64,000 nucleotides of DNA from Ramlibacter sp. (GCF_028291745.1 NZ_JAQGNQ010000056.1:1-64000); one strand, 5' to 3'; shown: positions 18,287 to 27,596, numbered from the stretch's first letter. Made by a program: numbers and translations. Notes: generated by a model not told the origin, from the letters alone.

Positions 18287-18946
18287 GTGCTACGACTTCT
18301 CCTCACTTCCCTCCTGGTTGCGCTGCCCCTCGCCGGGCATGCGCTGTGCACGAGCGACGACGTGCCGCAGCCCGAGTTGCTGATGGAGCGCTTCACCAGC
18401 GCCGACTGCCTCGCCTGCTGGCGCGACCGCAACACGCCCCAGGGCGCAGCCGGCACGCTGGCGCTGGACTGGATCGTCCCCGGCCTGAAGGCCGAAGGCG
18501 CCGCCCTGGCCAGCGACGCCAGCGACGACGCCATGGACCGCCTGGATTACCTGCGCCGGCCCACGCCCAAGGGCGCCGAGGTCGTCAGCACCCGGCGCGA
18601 GGGCGATCCCCTCAGGCTGCGCCTGGCGCATGGCCAGGCCTTCAACGACTACATCGGCACGTCGATGCAACTGCGGCAGGCCGGCGACGAGGTCTGGCAT
18701 GCCTGGCTGCTGCTGGTGGAAAAAGTGCCGCCCGGCCAGGACGGCAGCCCGATCGCGCGCAACATCGTGCGCAAGGTGTTCCGGCCCGATTGGGCGCGCG
18801 TGGGCCGCGGCACCGGCGAGCTCGCCGAGACCCGGTCCATGCAGGTGCCGCCGGGGGCGCGGCCGGAGCGGCTGCGGCTGGTGGGCGTGCTGCAGGATGG
18901 GCGAGGCCGTATCAGGGCTATCTCCCAGACCGAATGTCGCGACTAG
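18287..18946 (+). CDS. Secreted hypothetical protein with thioredoxin-like CxxC
   Basis: A 219-residue protein starting at GTG 18287. It has a signal peptide (LRLLLTSLLVALPLAGHALC). The sequence ELLMERFTSADCLACWRD resembles the ElFTSxxCxxC opening of DUF1223/thioredoxin-like proteins, so a redox-active CLAC pair is plausible. No other motif is recognised. It is divergent from uvrD with 58 bp between, and followed by a rho-independent terminator. The start codon is uncertain: no strong Shine-Dalgarno is visible, and the leader fits best from this GTG. Confidence 0.65.
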   Translation: MLRLLLTSLLVALPLAGHALCTSDDVPQPELLMERFTSADCLACWRDRNTPQGAAGTLALDWIVPGLKAEGAALASDASDDAMDRLDYLRRPTPKGAEVVSTRREGDPLRLRLAHGQAFNDYIGTSMQLRQAGDEVWHAWLLLVEKVPPGQDGSPIARNIVRKVFRPDWARVGRGTGELAETRSMQVPPGARPERLRLVGVLQDGRGRIRAISQTECRD

Positions 18947-18969
18947 CGGCCGGGCCGTAGAATCAATCA

Positions 18970-18999
18970 CCGGGCCCAAGCATTTGTGGTCCGGTTTTT
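18970..18999 (+). terminator. Rho-independent terminator
   Basis: CCGGGCC (18970-18976) pairs with GGTCCGG (18988-18994) with one G-T pair around an 11-nt loop, followed by TTTTT. It lies 24 bp after the secreted CxxC protein gene and before guaC. Confidence 0.7.
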
Positions 19000-19068
19000 C
19001 CTTCTGGGAAGCCGGCCACCCACAGTCCAAGCGCTCACTGTTCTGCAACAGACTTACCGAGCCTGGAA

Positions 19069-20046
19069 ATGGAAATCTTCGACTACGACAAAGTATTGCT
19101 GCTGCCGCGCAAGTGCCGCGTGGAAAGCCGCTCCGAGTGCGACCCCTCGATCGAGTTCGGCGGCCGCCGCTTCAAGCTGCCGGTGGTGCCGGCCAACATG
19201 AAGACCGTGCTGGACGAGAGGATCTGCCTCTGGCTGGCGCAGAACGGCTACTTCTACGTGATGCACCGCTTCGACCTGGACAACGTGAAGTTCGTCCGGC
19301 GCATGAAGGAGGCCGGCGCCTTCGCCTCGATTTCGGTGGGCGTCAAGCCGACCGACTACGAGACGGTCGACAAGCTGGCCGCCGAGGGCCTGGTGCCCGA
19401 ATACGTGACCATCGACATCGCCCACGGGCATGCCGACACGGTCAAGAACATGATCTTCCACCTGAAGAACAAGCTGCCCGCGGCCTTCATCATCGCCGGC
19501 AACGTCGGCACGCCGGAAGCGGTGATCGACCTGGAAAACTGGGGCGCCGACGCGACCAAGGTGGGGATCGGCCCGGGCAAGGTGTGCATCACGCGCATGA
19601 AGACCGGCTTCGGCACGGGGGGCTGGCAGCTCTCGGCGCTGAAGTGGTGTGCGCGGGTGGCCACCAAGCCCATCATCGCGGACGGCGGCATTCGCGAGAA
19701 CGGCGACATCGCCAAGAGCATCCGCTTCGGCGCGACGATGGTGATGGTGGGCTCCATGCTTGCCGGCCACGAAGAGTCGCCGGGCGCCACGGTGGAAGTG
19801 GACGGGCGCCTGTTCAAGGAGTACTACGGGAGCGCCTCGGACTTCAACAAGGGCGAGTACAAGCACGTCGAAGGCAAGCGCATCCTCGAGCCGGTGAAGG
19901 GCAAGCTGGCCGATACCCTGCGCGAGATGGAGGAAGACCTGCAAAGCTCCATCAGCTATGCGGGCGGCACCCGGCTCACGGACATCCGGAAGGTGAACTA
20001 CGTGATCCTGGGCGGGGACAACGCGGGGGAACACCTGTTGATGTGA
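19069..20046 (+). CDS. guaC: GMP reductase
   Basis: A 325-residue IMPDH/GMPR TIM-barrel enzyme without CBS domains. It converts GMP to IMP with NADPH and ammonia release, in purine salvage. Visible motifs are [18 protein letters not shown] at the N-terminus, [10 protein letters not shown], the catalytic loop [15 protein letters not shown], where the Cys attacks C2 of the purine, and the phosphate site [14 protein letters not shown]. The length fits GMP reductase and not IMP dehydrogenase. It stands alone, flanked by a terminator upstream and a BIME-like element downstream. Confidence 0.93.
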   Translation: MEIFDYDKVLLLPRKCRVESRSECDPSIEFGGRRFKLPVVPANMKTVLDERICLWLAQNGYFYVMHRFDLDNVKFVRRMKEAGAFASISVGVKPTDYETVDKLAAEGLVPEYVTIDIAHGHADTVKNMIFHLKNKLPAAFIIAGNVGTPEAVIDLENWGADATKVGIGPGKVCITRMKTGFGTGGWQLSALKWCARVATKPIIADGGIRENGDIAKSIRFGATMVMVGSMLAGHEESPGATVEVDGRLFKEYYGSASDFNKGEYKHVEGKRILEPVKGKLADTLREMEEDLQSSISYAGGTRLTDIRKVNYVILGGDNAGEHLLM

Positions 20047-20052
20047 CCGGAT

Positions 20053-20131
20053 GGTGGGGCGCGCTTCGCGCGTCCCACCCTACGCGGGCGACCGCGGATT
20101 CGTAGGGTGGGATGCGCGAGCGCACCCCACC
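20053..20131. repeat. Paired palindromic element (BIME-like), copy B
   Basis: Hairpin 1 is GGTGGGGCGCGC/GCGCGTCCCACC (20053-20079, loop TTC). Hairpin 2 is GGTGGGATGCGC/GCGCACCCCACC (20106-20131). The words CCCTAC and GTAGGG mark their facing inner sides. The plan matches copy A at 10109-10183. It lies between the convergent guaC and esterase genes and is a likely bidirectional terminator. Confidence 0.7.
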
Positions 20132-20154
20132 GATTCCCCCCCCCACGCCTTGCC

Positions 20155-21006
20155 TCAAGCCCGCAGCAGATCCAGCGCCAGCTGGTGCAGCCGATGGCTC
20201 GGCTCCACCAGTGCGTCCACGATGCTGAAGTGGTTCAGCCCCGGCAGCGTCTCGCAGACCGGCACCCGGCGCGGGCCCCAGGCTTCCTGGATCAGCCGGT
20301 TCTGCCGGTGGTATTCCTCGCTCTCTTCTCCACCCGCCACCGAATACAGCATGCCGTGCCGCGGCGCCGGCAGGCGCGCCGGGCTGGCCTGCGTCACCTG
20401 TTCGGGGGTGAGCTGCAGCGTCGCCTGCAGGAAAGGTGCTTGCATGATCGGATCCAGGTCATGCAGCGCGGAGATCGCCAGCGCGCTCGCCACCACGTCG
20501 CGCGGCAGGGCCGGGTCCAGTTGCTGCCACAGGCAATTGAGCATCATGGCCGCGAGTTGCCCGCCAGCGGAATGGCCGACGACGATGATCCTGCGCCGAT
20601 CGCCCCCGTAGCGGCCGACGTGATGCCAGGTCCAGGCCAGGGCATGCGCCATCTGCAGCGTGATCTGCGGCACGGTCACCGCCGGGGCGAGCGCGTAATT
20701 CGGGATCACGACGCAGGCACCGTGCCGCGTGAAGGCGGGCGCGATGAAGGAGTGGCCCCGCTTGTCCAGCGCGCGCCAGTAGCCGCCGTGCACGAACACC
20801 AGCACCGGCGCACCCGCGTGCGGCGCGGGAAAGACATCCAGGGTCTCGCCGGGCCCTGCGCCATAGGCGATGTCCAGCTCGCACGGACCTTCGGCGCGTG
20901 CCTTCGCGGAGTCCTTCTCCCACCGTTCGAAGAACTCCGGATGTTGCGGCACCAGCTCCCGGTTGTTGTACATCCGGTCGTACCAAGGCCCCTTGCGTAA
21001 CTCCAT
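20155..21006 (-). CDS. Alpha/beta hydrolase (esterase/kynurenine formamidase-like)
   Basis: A 283-residue cytoplasmic esterase. Oxyanion-hole motif: FVHGGYWRALDK. Nucleophile elbow: VGHSAGGQLAAMM (Ser). The acid is probably the Asp in ALHDLDP, and the catalytic His is in LPGLNHFSIVDAL. The HGGYW form groups it with BD-FAE/kynurenine formamidase-type enzymes rather than with lipases. The substrate is unknown. It is divergent from the Fe/2OG dioxygenase gene across 106 bp; no tryptophan-catabolism genes are nearby to support formamidase activity. Confidence 0.8.
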   Translation of the reverse strand: MELRKGPWYDRMYNNRELVPQHPEFFERWEKDSAKARAEGPCELDIAYGAGPGETLDVFPAPHAGAPVLVFVHGGYWRALDKRGHSFIAPAFTRHGACVVIPNYALAPAVTVPQITLQMAHALAWTWHHVGRYGGDRRRIIVVGHSAGGQLAAMMLNCLWQQLDPALPRDVVASALAISALHDLDPIMQAPFLQATLQLTPEQVTQASPARLPAPRHGMLYSVAGGEESEEYHRQNRLIQEAWGPRRVPVCETLPGLNHFSIVDALVEPSHRLHQLALDLLRA

Positions 21007-21112
21007 ATCCCCCCCAACTCATCTATTGGCAACATCTTGACACAATTTCATGGGGCGTCGATCGGTCGCGTAAGCTTGCTCCAAGCGTGCCCGCAACGAC
21101 CGAGGAGACACC

Positions 21113-21994
21113 GTGAGACTGACGCAAGCGCAGCGCGAGCAGTTCGACCGCGATGGCTATCTCTTCTTCCCGGGCCTGTTCACACCGGCGGAGGCCCGCA
21201 CGCTGGTCGCTGCGGTGCCCGCCCTGTATGCGCGGCGCGAGGCCTTCAACGTGCGCGAGAAGGACAGCGATACGGTGCGTACCAACTTCGCGGCGCACCT
21301 GTACAGCGCGCCCTTCGCCCGGCTCGCTCGCCATCCGCGCATGGTCCAGCCGGTGACCGAACTGCTGGATGAAGAGGTGTACATGCACCAGTTCAAGATC
21401 AACGGGAAGATGGCCTTCGAAGGGGACGTCTGGCAGTGGCACCAGGACTACGGCACCTGGCTCAATGACGACCTCATGCCCACCGAACGCGCGATGAACG
21501 TCGCCGTCTTCCTGGACGATGTCAACGAATACAACGGCCCGCTGATGTTCATCCCGGGCAGCCACCGCAAGGGCGTGGTCGAGGCCAGGCACGACCTCAC
21601 CACCACAAGTTATCCGCTGTGGACCATCGACGACGGCGTGATCGCAAAGCTGGTGGAACGCGCAGGCGGCAAGGAGGGCGGCATCGTCAGCCCGAAAGGG
21701 CCCGCCGGTTCGATGATCGTCTTCCACAGCTGCCTGGTGCATGCCTCCAGCAGCAACCTGTCGCCGTGGAACCGCGTGAGCGTCTACCTGAGCTTGTGCG
21801 CGGTCTCGAATCACATCCGGCGCTGCAAGCGGCCCGAGTACATCGCGCATCGCGACTTCACGCCCATAGCCTGCCTGCCGGATGACTGCCTCACCAAGGA
21901 CTATCCGGTGGACCTCCCGTGGCGGGACGGCATGCCGGCGAGCGCACTCGCCACCTCCTCCGATCCCCTCGCGCAGATCCGGATGGCGGCCTGA
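21113..21994 (+). CDS. Phytanoyl-CoA dioxygenase-family Fe(II)/2-oxoglutarate oxygenase
   Basis: A 293-residue protein starting at GTG 21113, after GAGGAGACACC. Iron ligands His110 and Asp112 lie in WQWHQDYGTW, and the distal His is about residue 210 in FHSCLVHAS. Arg221 (PWNRVSVYL) fits the 2-oxoglutarate carboxylate anchor. The overall pattern (HQDYGTW, FIPGSHRKG) resembles EctD ectoine hydroxylase, but no ectABC genes are present, so the substrate is open. It is the first gene of a set with two dehydrogenases; the next ATG is 1 bp after its stop. Confidence 0.85.
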   Translation: MRLTQAQREQFDRDGYLFFPGLFTPAEARTLVAAVPALYARREAFNVREKDSDTVRTNFAAHLYSAPFARLARHPRMVQPVTELLDEEVYMHQFKINGKMAFEGDVWQWHQDYGTWLNDDLMPTERAMNVAVFLDDVNEYNGPLMFIPGSHRKGVVEARHDLTTTSYPLWTIDDGVIAKLVERAGGKEGGIVSPKGPAGSMIVFHSCLVHASSSNLSPWNRVSVYLSLCAVSNHIRRCKRPEYIAHRDFTPIACLPDDCLTKDYPVDLPWRDGMPASALATSSDPLAQIRMAA

Positions 21995-21995
21995 C

Positions 21996-23354
21996 ATGTC
22001 CCTGTTCGCAAAACTGCAGCAACGCGCGGCCGAGGGCCGGCCGGTGCGCGTCGGCCTGATCGGCGCCGGCAAGTTCGGCTCCATGTACCTGGCGCAGGTG
22101 CCGCGCACGCCCGGCGTGCACCTGGCCGCGATCGCCGACCTGGCGCCGGACAACGCGCGCGCCAATCTCGCACGCGTGGGCTGGCAAGCGCAACGCACCC
22201 AGGCGACGTCCATCGACGACGCGCTGAAAACCGGCGCCACCCATGTGGACAGCGACTGGCAGGCGCTGGTGCGCCATCCAGCCATCGACGTGGTGGTGGA
22301 GTGCACCGGGCATCCGATCGCCGCCGTGGACCACTGCCTCGAAGCGTTCGCGCACCGCAAGCACGTGGTCAACGTGACGGTGGAAGCCGACGCCTTCTGC
22401 GGACCGCTGCTCGCCCGCAAGGCAGCCGAAGCAGGCGTGGTCTATTCGCTGGCCTTCGGCGACCAGCCGGCATTGATCTGCGATCTGGTGGACTGGGCGC
22501 GCACCTGCGGCTTCCCGGTGGTGGCCGCCGGCCGCGGCCACAAGTGGCTGCCGCACTTTTGCGAGTCGACTCCCGAGACGGTGTGGGGCCACTACGGGCT
22601 GACGCCGGAGCAGGCCAGGCGCGGCGGCCTCAACCCGAAGATGTTCAACAGCTTTCTGGACGGCTCCAAGCCCTCGATCGAAAGCACTGCGGTGGCCAAC
22701 GCCACCGGCCTCACCGTGCCCGGCAACGGCCTGCTCTATCCGCCGGCCAGCGTCGCCGACATCCCCTACGTCACCCGCCCGAAGAGCGAAGGCGGCGTGC
22801 TGGAACGCAAGGGCATGGTCGAAGTGGTGTCCTCGCTCGAGGCGGACGGCCGCGCCATTCCGTACGACATCCGCATGGGCGTGTGGGTGACGGTGGAAGG
22901 CGAGACCGAGTACATCCGCAACTGCTTCGAGGAATACAACGCGCACACCGACCCGGGCGGGCGCTACTTCACCCTGTACAAGCGCTGGCACCTGATCGGA
23001 CTGGAGGTGGGCATGTCGGTGGCAAGCGTGGCCTTGCGCGGCGAGGCCACCGGCGTCGCCACCTGCTGGAACGCCGACGTGGTCGCCACCGCCAAGCGCG
23101 ACCTGCAGCCGGGCGAACTGCTCGATGGCGAGGGCGGCTACACGGTCTGGGGCAAGTTGCTGCCGGCCGAAACCTCGGTGCGCCTGGGCGGCCTGCCGCT
23201 GGGCCTGGCACACGACGTGAAGGTGCTGCGCCCGGTGAGGAAGGGGGAGACCCTGGGCTGGAGCGATGTCGCCATCGACCCGTCGACCCGTGCGTACCGC
23301 ATCCGGCGGGAACTCGAGGCGCAGTTCGCGCCGGCCTTCCTGCAAGCAGCGTGA
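21996..23354 (+). CDS. NAD(P)-dependent oxidoreductase with C-terminal SAF-like domain
   Basis: A 452-residue protein. The N-terminal Rossmann fold (VRVGLIGAGKFGSMYLAQVP) is homoserine dehydrogenase/Gfo-Idh-MocA-like, with VVECTGHPIAAVDHCLEAF. The central catalytic-like region includes GRGHKWLPHF and GLNPKMFNSFLDG. The C-terminal SAF-like part (KRDLQPGELLDGEGGYTVWG ... VRKGETLGWSDV) is the module also found in antifreeze/AFP-like and altronate-dehydratase proteins. Relatives act in sugar-acid or branched-sugar catabolism, but I cannot name the reaction. It is cotranscribed with the upstream dioxygenase and probably the downstream dehydrogenase. Confidence 0.75.
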   Translation: MSLFAKLQQRAAEGRPVRVGLIGAGKFGSMYLAQVPRTPGVHLAAIADLAPDNARANLARVGWQAQRTQATSIDDALKTGATHVDSDWQALVRHPAIDVVVECTGHPIAAVDHCLEAFAHRKHVVNVTVEADAFCGPLLARKAAEAGVVYSLAFGDQPALICDLVDWARTCGFPVVAAGRGHKWLPHFCESTPETVWGHYGLTPEQARRGGLNPKMFNSFLDGSKPSIESTAVANATGLTVPGNGLLYPPASVADIPYVTRPKSEGGVLERKGMVEVVSSLEADGRAIPYDIRMGVWVTVEGETEYIRNCFEEYNAHTDPGGRYFTLYKRWHLIGLEVGMSVASVALRGEATGVATCWNADVVATAKRDLQPGELLDGEGGYTVWGKLLPAETSVRLGGLPLGLAHDVKVLRPVRKGETLGWSDVAIDPSTRAYRIRRELEAQFAPAFLQAA

Positions 23355-23413
23355 CAGGGAGCCGGGCGCGCGCCCGCCATCATGGGGGCCTGACAAAGCC
23401 AAAGGAGACGAGC

Positions 23414-24283
23414 ATGCAGCTGGCGGTGCTGGGAACGGGTGCCATGGGATTTCCGATGGCGCGCCGGCTGTGCGAAGCGGGACACACCGTCCATGCGTGG
23501 AACCGCAGCCGCGACAAGGCGCAGCGGCTCGCGCCCTTCGGTGCGATCGTGCACGATACGGCCGCTGCGGCCCTGCGCGAGGCCGAGATCGTGGTCTGCA
23601 TGCTGGAGAGCGGTCCGGTGATCGAGGACGTGCTGTTCCGGCAAGCCGCGGCCGAGGCGCTGCGCCCGGGCACGCTCTTCATCGACATGGCCTCCATCCA
23701 GCCGCGCGAGGCGCGCGACCACGCCGCGCGGCTGGCGGCGCGGCAAGTGCAACAGCTCGATGCGCCGGTCTCCGGTGGCACTGGCGGCGCCGAGAACGGC
23801 ACGCTTGCCATCATGGTCGGCGGCAAGGCGGCGGACTTCGAACGCGCGGCACCGGTGTTCCAGGTGCTGGGTCGGGCCACGCATGTCGGCCCCACGGGCG
23901 CGGGCGAACTGGCGAAGCTCGCCAACCAGATGATCGTGGGCATCACCATCGGCGCGGTCGCCGAAGCGCTGCTGCTTTGCCAGAAGGGCGGCGCCGACAT
24001 GGCCAAGGTGCGCGAGGCCATCGGCGGCGGCTTCGCGGAAAGCCGCGTCCTGCAGGTCCACGGCCAGCGCATGGTGGAGCGCGACTTCGCCCCGCGCGCC
24101 AAGATCTCCATCCAGCTGAAGGACATGCGCAACGCGCTGGCCACCGCGCAGGAAATCGGCTTCGAAGCGCCCGTGACCGCCCTGTTCGAGCAGCTGTATG
24201 CGCAAGCCGGTGAGCACGGACTCTCCGACCTGGACCACGCGGGCCTGTTCGTGGAACTCGCTTCGCGCAACGGACTGCGCTGA
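23414..24283 (+). CDS. 3-hydroxyisobutyrate dehydrogenase-family NAD(P) oxidoreductase
   Basis: A 289-residue beta-hydroxyacid dehydrogenase. N-terminal Rossmann: MQLAVLGTGAMGFPMARRL. Substrate loop: LDAPVSGGTGGAENGTLAIM (the DAPVSGG signature). Catalytic Lys: in ELAKLANQMIVG. It oxidises 3-hydroxy acids such as 3-hydroxyisobutyrate, or reduces tartronate semialdehyde. Preceded by AAAGGAGACGAGC. Context with a Fe/2OG hydroxylase and a sugar-acid-type dehydrogenase suggests a small hydroxy-acid pathway (inference). Confidence 0.88.
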   Translation: MQLAVLGTGAMGFPMARRLCEAGHTVHAWNRSRDKAQRLAPFGAIVHDTAAAALREAEIVVCMLESGPVIEDVLFRQAAAEALRPGTLFIDMASIQPREARDHAARLAARQVQQLDAPVSGGTGGAENGTLAIMVGGKAADFERAAPVFQVLGRATHVGPTGAGELAKLANQMIVGITIGAVAEALLLCQKGGADMAKVREAIGGGFAESRVLQVHGQRMVERDFAPRAKISIQLKDMRNALATAQEIGFEAPVTALFEQLYAQAGEHGLSDLDHAGLFVELASRNGLR

Positions 24284-24339
24284 TGGAGGCACGCGCGCCG
24301 GAAACGGCTGCGCGGCTTTGCTACAATGCAATTCGTTGT

Positions 24340-24415
<76 letters not shown>

Positions 24416-24423
24416 CATCTTTC

Positions 24424-24457
24424 AGAAGGCCTTGTCGTACAAGGCCTTCTTCTTTTT
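24424..24457 (+). terminator. Rho-independent terminator of the tRNA-Ala gene
   Basis: A perfect 12-bp stem AGAAGGCCTTGT/ACAAGGCCTTCT (24424-24450) with loop CGT is followed by TCTTTTT. The stretch from here to 24704 (about 250 bp) holds no gene I can support. Confidence 0.92.
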
Positions 24458-24704
24458 CCGGCGGTCACTTCGATGTGGCGTCCAGGTTCTCGTCCAGGAA
24501 CCGCCGAAAATGTATCCCCATCGATCCCGAAGTTGGACACCCTCGTCCAACTGTCAGTCTGGCGGGCAGCCAGCAGCGTTCCCCAGCGGTCGCCCGCGTG
24601 GCGGCCTCGCGCCTGTCCGCATCCCACCTGTCTCGAGCAGCGAATGGGGCGTTCTACGTGCGACTGGCAATTCCAGCTACGGCGCGCCGGTTGCAGTCCG
24701 CTCG

Positions 24705-25628
24705 CTAGTGGCCCAGGCGTGAGGCTGCCCGCTTCAACGCCGCCGCGAATTCTTGCGCCGCGGGCTTGGGCTGTGTACCGCGGCGCTGCACGAGGAACAG
24801 GTCGAGGCTCACCGCCGGCTCCACGAGCATCGCGACGCCGAGGCCCTGCCGCACGCACTCCTCCAGCGCGAAGGAGGGAATGACCGCATGGCCCAGGCCC
24901 GCCTGGACCATGGCGATCAGCGTCCCGAGCAGGTTCATCACCGGACGCTCCTCGTGCGCGCCGCCCGCACGCGCAAGATGCGTCTCGATCAGCGCCTGGA
25001 TCGGATTGTCCGGGGGCAGGCTCACCAGCGGCAGGTCGGCGAGGCTGCTCCAGGGTCGGCTGGACCCCAGGCCCGGAGGCTCGGACCCGGGCGGGCTGAT
25101 CCGCATGAGCCGGAACTTGCAGAGCGGCTGGCGCACCAGGCCGACCGCGGGCTTGACAAAGAAGCCCAGCCCGATGTCTGCTTCGGCCTCCAGCATCCGC
25201 GCGCGCACCGTGGCCACGTCCACGTCGGCCAGATGCACGCGCACCTGCGGATGGCTGGCCGCGAACTCGCGCACGACACGCGGCAGAAGGCTGGCCGAGA
25301 CCATCGGCGTGGCGGCCACATCGAGCCGGGAACGCACCGCCGCTTCGGTGCCGCCGATCACGCTGGCCAAGGCACGCAGTTCGTCGACGATGCGCTGGGC
25401 TACCGGCTGCAGTCGCCGGCCGGCATCGGTCAGGGTCACGGAGCGCGTCGTGCGGTCGAACAGCCGCGCGCCGACCTGGTCCTCCAATTCCTTCACAAGC
25501 ATGCTCATGCCGGAAGGCGACAACGCGATCCGGTCGGCCGCCCTCGCAAAGCTTTGCAGGCGGCTGATCTCGAGGAAGGCGAGCAGCTGCCGGCTGCTCA
25601 CATTGATCAGGGTTCTTGACGAGTTCAT
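24705..25628 (-). CDS. LysR-family transcriptional regulator
   Basis: A 307-residue protein. The N-terminal winged helix (SSRQLLAFLEISRLQSFARA ... LSPSGMSMLVKELEDQVGAR, LFDRTTRSVTLTDAG) is canonical LTTR. The effector domain follows (VAATPMVSASLLPRVVREF ... ADIGLGFFV ... MVQAGLGHAVIPSFALEE). It is divergent from the flavin monooxygenase across 140 bp, the usual LTTR arrangement, so it probably activates that gene in response to its substrate. The intergenic region also contains the Bug-tail remnant. Confidence 0.9.
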   Translation of the reverse strand: MNSSRTLINVSSRQLLAFLEISRLQSFARAADRIALSPSGMSMLVKELEDQVGARLFDRTTRSVTLTDAGRRLQPVAQRIVDELRALASVIGGTEAAVRSRLDVAATPMVSASLLPRVVREFAASHPQVRVHLADVDVATVRARMLEAEADIGLGFFVKPAVGLVRQPLCKFRLMRISPPGSEPPGLGSSRPWSSLADLPLVSLPPDNPIQALIETHLARAGGAHEERPVMNLLGTLIAMVQAGLGHAVIPSFALEECVRQGLGVAMLVEPAVSLDLFLVQRRGTQPKPAAQEFAAALKRAASRLGH

Positions 25629-25688
25629 CAGAATGTTCCGTTTGCTTCAAGTCAAGGAACGGGCTCCAATTGTCGATCATCCCGAATT

Positions 25689-25771
25689 CCGGAGTTGATG
25701 GCGGGCGACGCCAGGCGCTGGGCCGACCTGCTCAACGCGCAGGGCATCACCGCGGAACAAGGAAAGAAATG
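25689..25771 (+). pseudogene. Possible remnant of a Bug/TTT receptor C-terminus
   Basis: The frame ending at TGA 25769-25771 reads ELMAGDARRWADLLNAQGIT and then AEQGKK before the stop. Its stop overlaps the monooxygenase ATG as ATGA. The tail of the complete Bug receptor at 42-43 kb ends in AAVVKRDAARWTQVIRAINL, with the same D-x-x-RW-x-x-hydrophobic pattern. I infer that a Bug gene once preceded and was translationally coupled to the monooxygenase, and that everything except its tail is gone. The similarity is short, so this is tentative. Confidence 0.35.
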
Positions 25772-27385
25772 AGCAGTGAACAGCAAGCAGGCGCCGCGCA
25801 ACGCGACGCCGAGGTGGTGATCGTCGGCGGCGGCCCCGTAGGCATGGGCCTGGCCATCGAACTCGGCCAGCGCGGCATCCGCACGATCGTGGTGGAACGC
25901 TATCCGCAGCCGCAACCCATCCCCAAGGGCCAGAACCTGACCCAGCGGACCATGGAGCACTTCCACTTCTGGGGCGCGGAAAAGCAGCTGCGCGCCGCCC
26001 GCACCATCCCGCCCGAGTACGGCATCGGCGGGCTGACGGCGTACGGCACGCTGTTGGGCCCGCATACCTACGACTGGCTGCAGCGCGACCTGGTCAAGCC
26101 CTATTACTACACCTCCAACGAGCGGCTTCCGCAGTACGCAACCGAGGCGGTGCTGCGCAACCGGGTGGCCGAACTGCCTTGCGTGCAGACGCTGTACGGA
26201 TGGGAGGCGCAAGCCGTGGCGCAGGACCCCGACGGTGTCTCGATCTCCATCGCCGAGCGTGGTTCCGAGGGCCGCCGCGTGCTGCGCTGCGCCTACGCCG
26301 TGGGTTCGGACGGTGCCCGCTCCCTGGTGCGAGAACAGGCCGGCATCACCCAGACGCGTACCGACCACGATCGCATGATGGTGTTGCTGGTGTTCCGCTC
26401 GCACGAGTTGCACAAGCTGCTGGAGCGCTACCCCGGCAAGTCCTACTACAACGTGCTGCAGCCAGAGCTCAAAGGCTACTGGAAGTTCTTCGGCCGGGTC
26501 GACCTGGGCAGCACCTGGTTCTTCCACGCCCCCGTTCCGCCTGGCACGACCAGGGACAACTTCGATTTCCGTGCGTACCTGCAGGAAGCTGTTGGTGCGC
26601 CCTTCGATGTGGACTTCGAGCACATCGGGTTCTGGGACCTGCGGTTCATGCTCGCCGACTCCTATCGCAAGGGTCGCGTCTTTGTCGCCGGCGACGCCGC
26701 GCACAGCCATCCGCCCTATGGCGGGTACGGGGTGAACTCCGGGCTGGAAGATTCGCGCAATCTCGGTTGGAAGCTGGGCGCTGTGCTCCAGGGCTGGGGC
26801 GGCGAGCGCCTGCTCGACTCGTACGACGGCGAACGGCGGCCGGTGTTCGAGTCGACGATGCGCGATTTCATTGCAAAGTCGATCGAGACCGACCACCAGT
26901 TCCTGGAAGCGTACGACCCTGAGCGCAATCGCGCGGCGTTCGAACAGGCCTGGCAGGCGCGAGCCCAAGGGGCGGTGGGTGAGGTGCATGCCTTCGAGCC
27001 GAACTACGAGGGCTCCCCGGTCGTCTCCGGAGGCCAAGGACGGGTGAGCAGCGCCAAGGGATCGCACCGCTTCGACGCCCGGGCCGGCCACCATCTTGCC
27101 CCCGCCACCCTGTCATCCGGCCGCGACGTGTTCGAGGATCTGGGCCCGGGCTTCACGCTGCTGGCGCTCGGGGCGCCCCCGCACGCCGTACAGGCCTTCC
27201 GCGATGCGGCCGCGGCCCGGGGGCTGCCGCTGACCGTCGTGGACGACCCGGCCGGGGGAGACACGGGACGCTACGAGGTGAAGATGATCCTGGTGCGCCC
27301 CGACCAGTTCGTCGCCTGGAGCAGCCAACGAGGCGACGTGACGCCGGAACAAGCGCGTACTGTGATCAGCCTGATCACGGGCTGA
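25769..27385 (+). CDS. FAD-dependent aromatic monooxygenase (MhpA-like)
   Basis: A 538-residue class A flavoprotein hydroxylase. FAD-binding GxGxxG: EVVIVGGGPVGMGLAIELGQ. DG motif: AYAVGSDGARSLVRE. GD motif: VFVAGDAAHSHPPYGGYGVN. It is extended by a C-terminal thioredoxin-like domain (ARAGHHLAPATL ... YEVKMILVRPDQFVAWSSQ). It uses NAD(P)H and O2 to hydroxylate a phenolic acid, like MhpA or pentachlorophenol-type enzymes. It is probably controlled by the divergent LysR. The catechol product could feed the ring-cleavage operon at 41-44 kb (inference). Confidence 0.85.
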   Translation: MSSEQQAGAAQRDAEVVIVGGGPVGMGLAIELGQRGIRTIVVERYPQPQPIPKGQNLTQRTMEHFHFWGAEKQLRAARTIPPEYGIGGLTAYGTLLGPHTYDWLQRDLVKPYYYTSNERLPQYATEAVLRNRVAELPCVQTLYGWEAQAVAQDPDGVSISIAERGSEGRRVLRCAYAVGSDGARSLVREQAGITQTRTDHDRMMVLLVFRSHELHKLLERYPGKSYYNVLQPELKGYWKFFGRVDLGSTWFFHAPVPPGTTRDNFDFRAYLQEAVGAPFDVDFEHIGFWDLRFMLADSYRKGRVFVAGDAAHSHPPYGGYGVNSGLEDSRNLGWKLGAVLQGWGGERLLDSYDGERRPVFESTMRDFIAKSIETDHQFLEAYDPERNRAAFEQAWQARAQGAVGEVHAFEPNYEGSPVVSGGQGRVSSAKGSHRFDARAGHHLAPATLSSGRDVFEDLGPGFTLLALGAPPHAVQAFRDAAAARGLPLTVVDDPAGGDTGRYEVKMILVRPDQFVAWSSQRGDVTPEQARTVISLITG

Positions 27386-27596
27386 TGCTCACGCGAGCGG
27401 CAGGGCGCCATCGGTTATGTGACGTCGGCCCAGCGCCACACAGGAACCGATCGCCAGGTCCTGCAGGCGCGCCACGACTGTACGAGTGGCCTGGCAGCAC
27501 CCGCGCCGGGCCCGCCCGGGGAACGGCTGCCGGCGGGACGTACTGCGTCTCGGGTTCGGCGCGGAAGATGGATCGGGCCGGCCGCGCCCCGGATCC

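Noticed and set aside
24416-24704. Integrated element at the 3' end of tRNA-Ala
   Set aside because: No integrase gene and no repeat of the tRNA 3' end was found downstream in this window; the stretch begins with the tRNA's own terminator.
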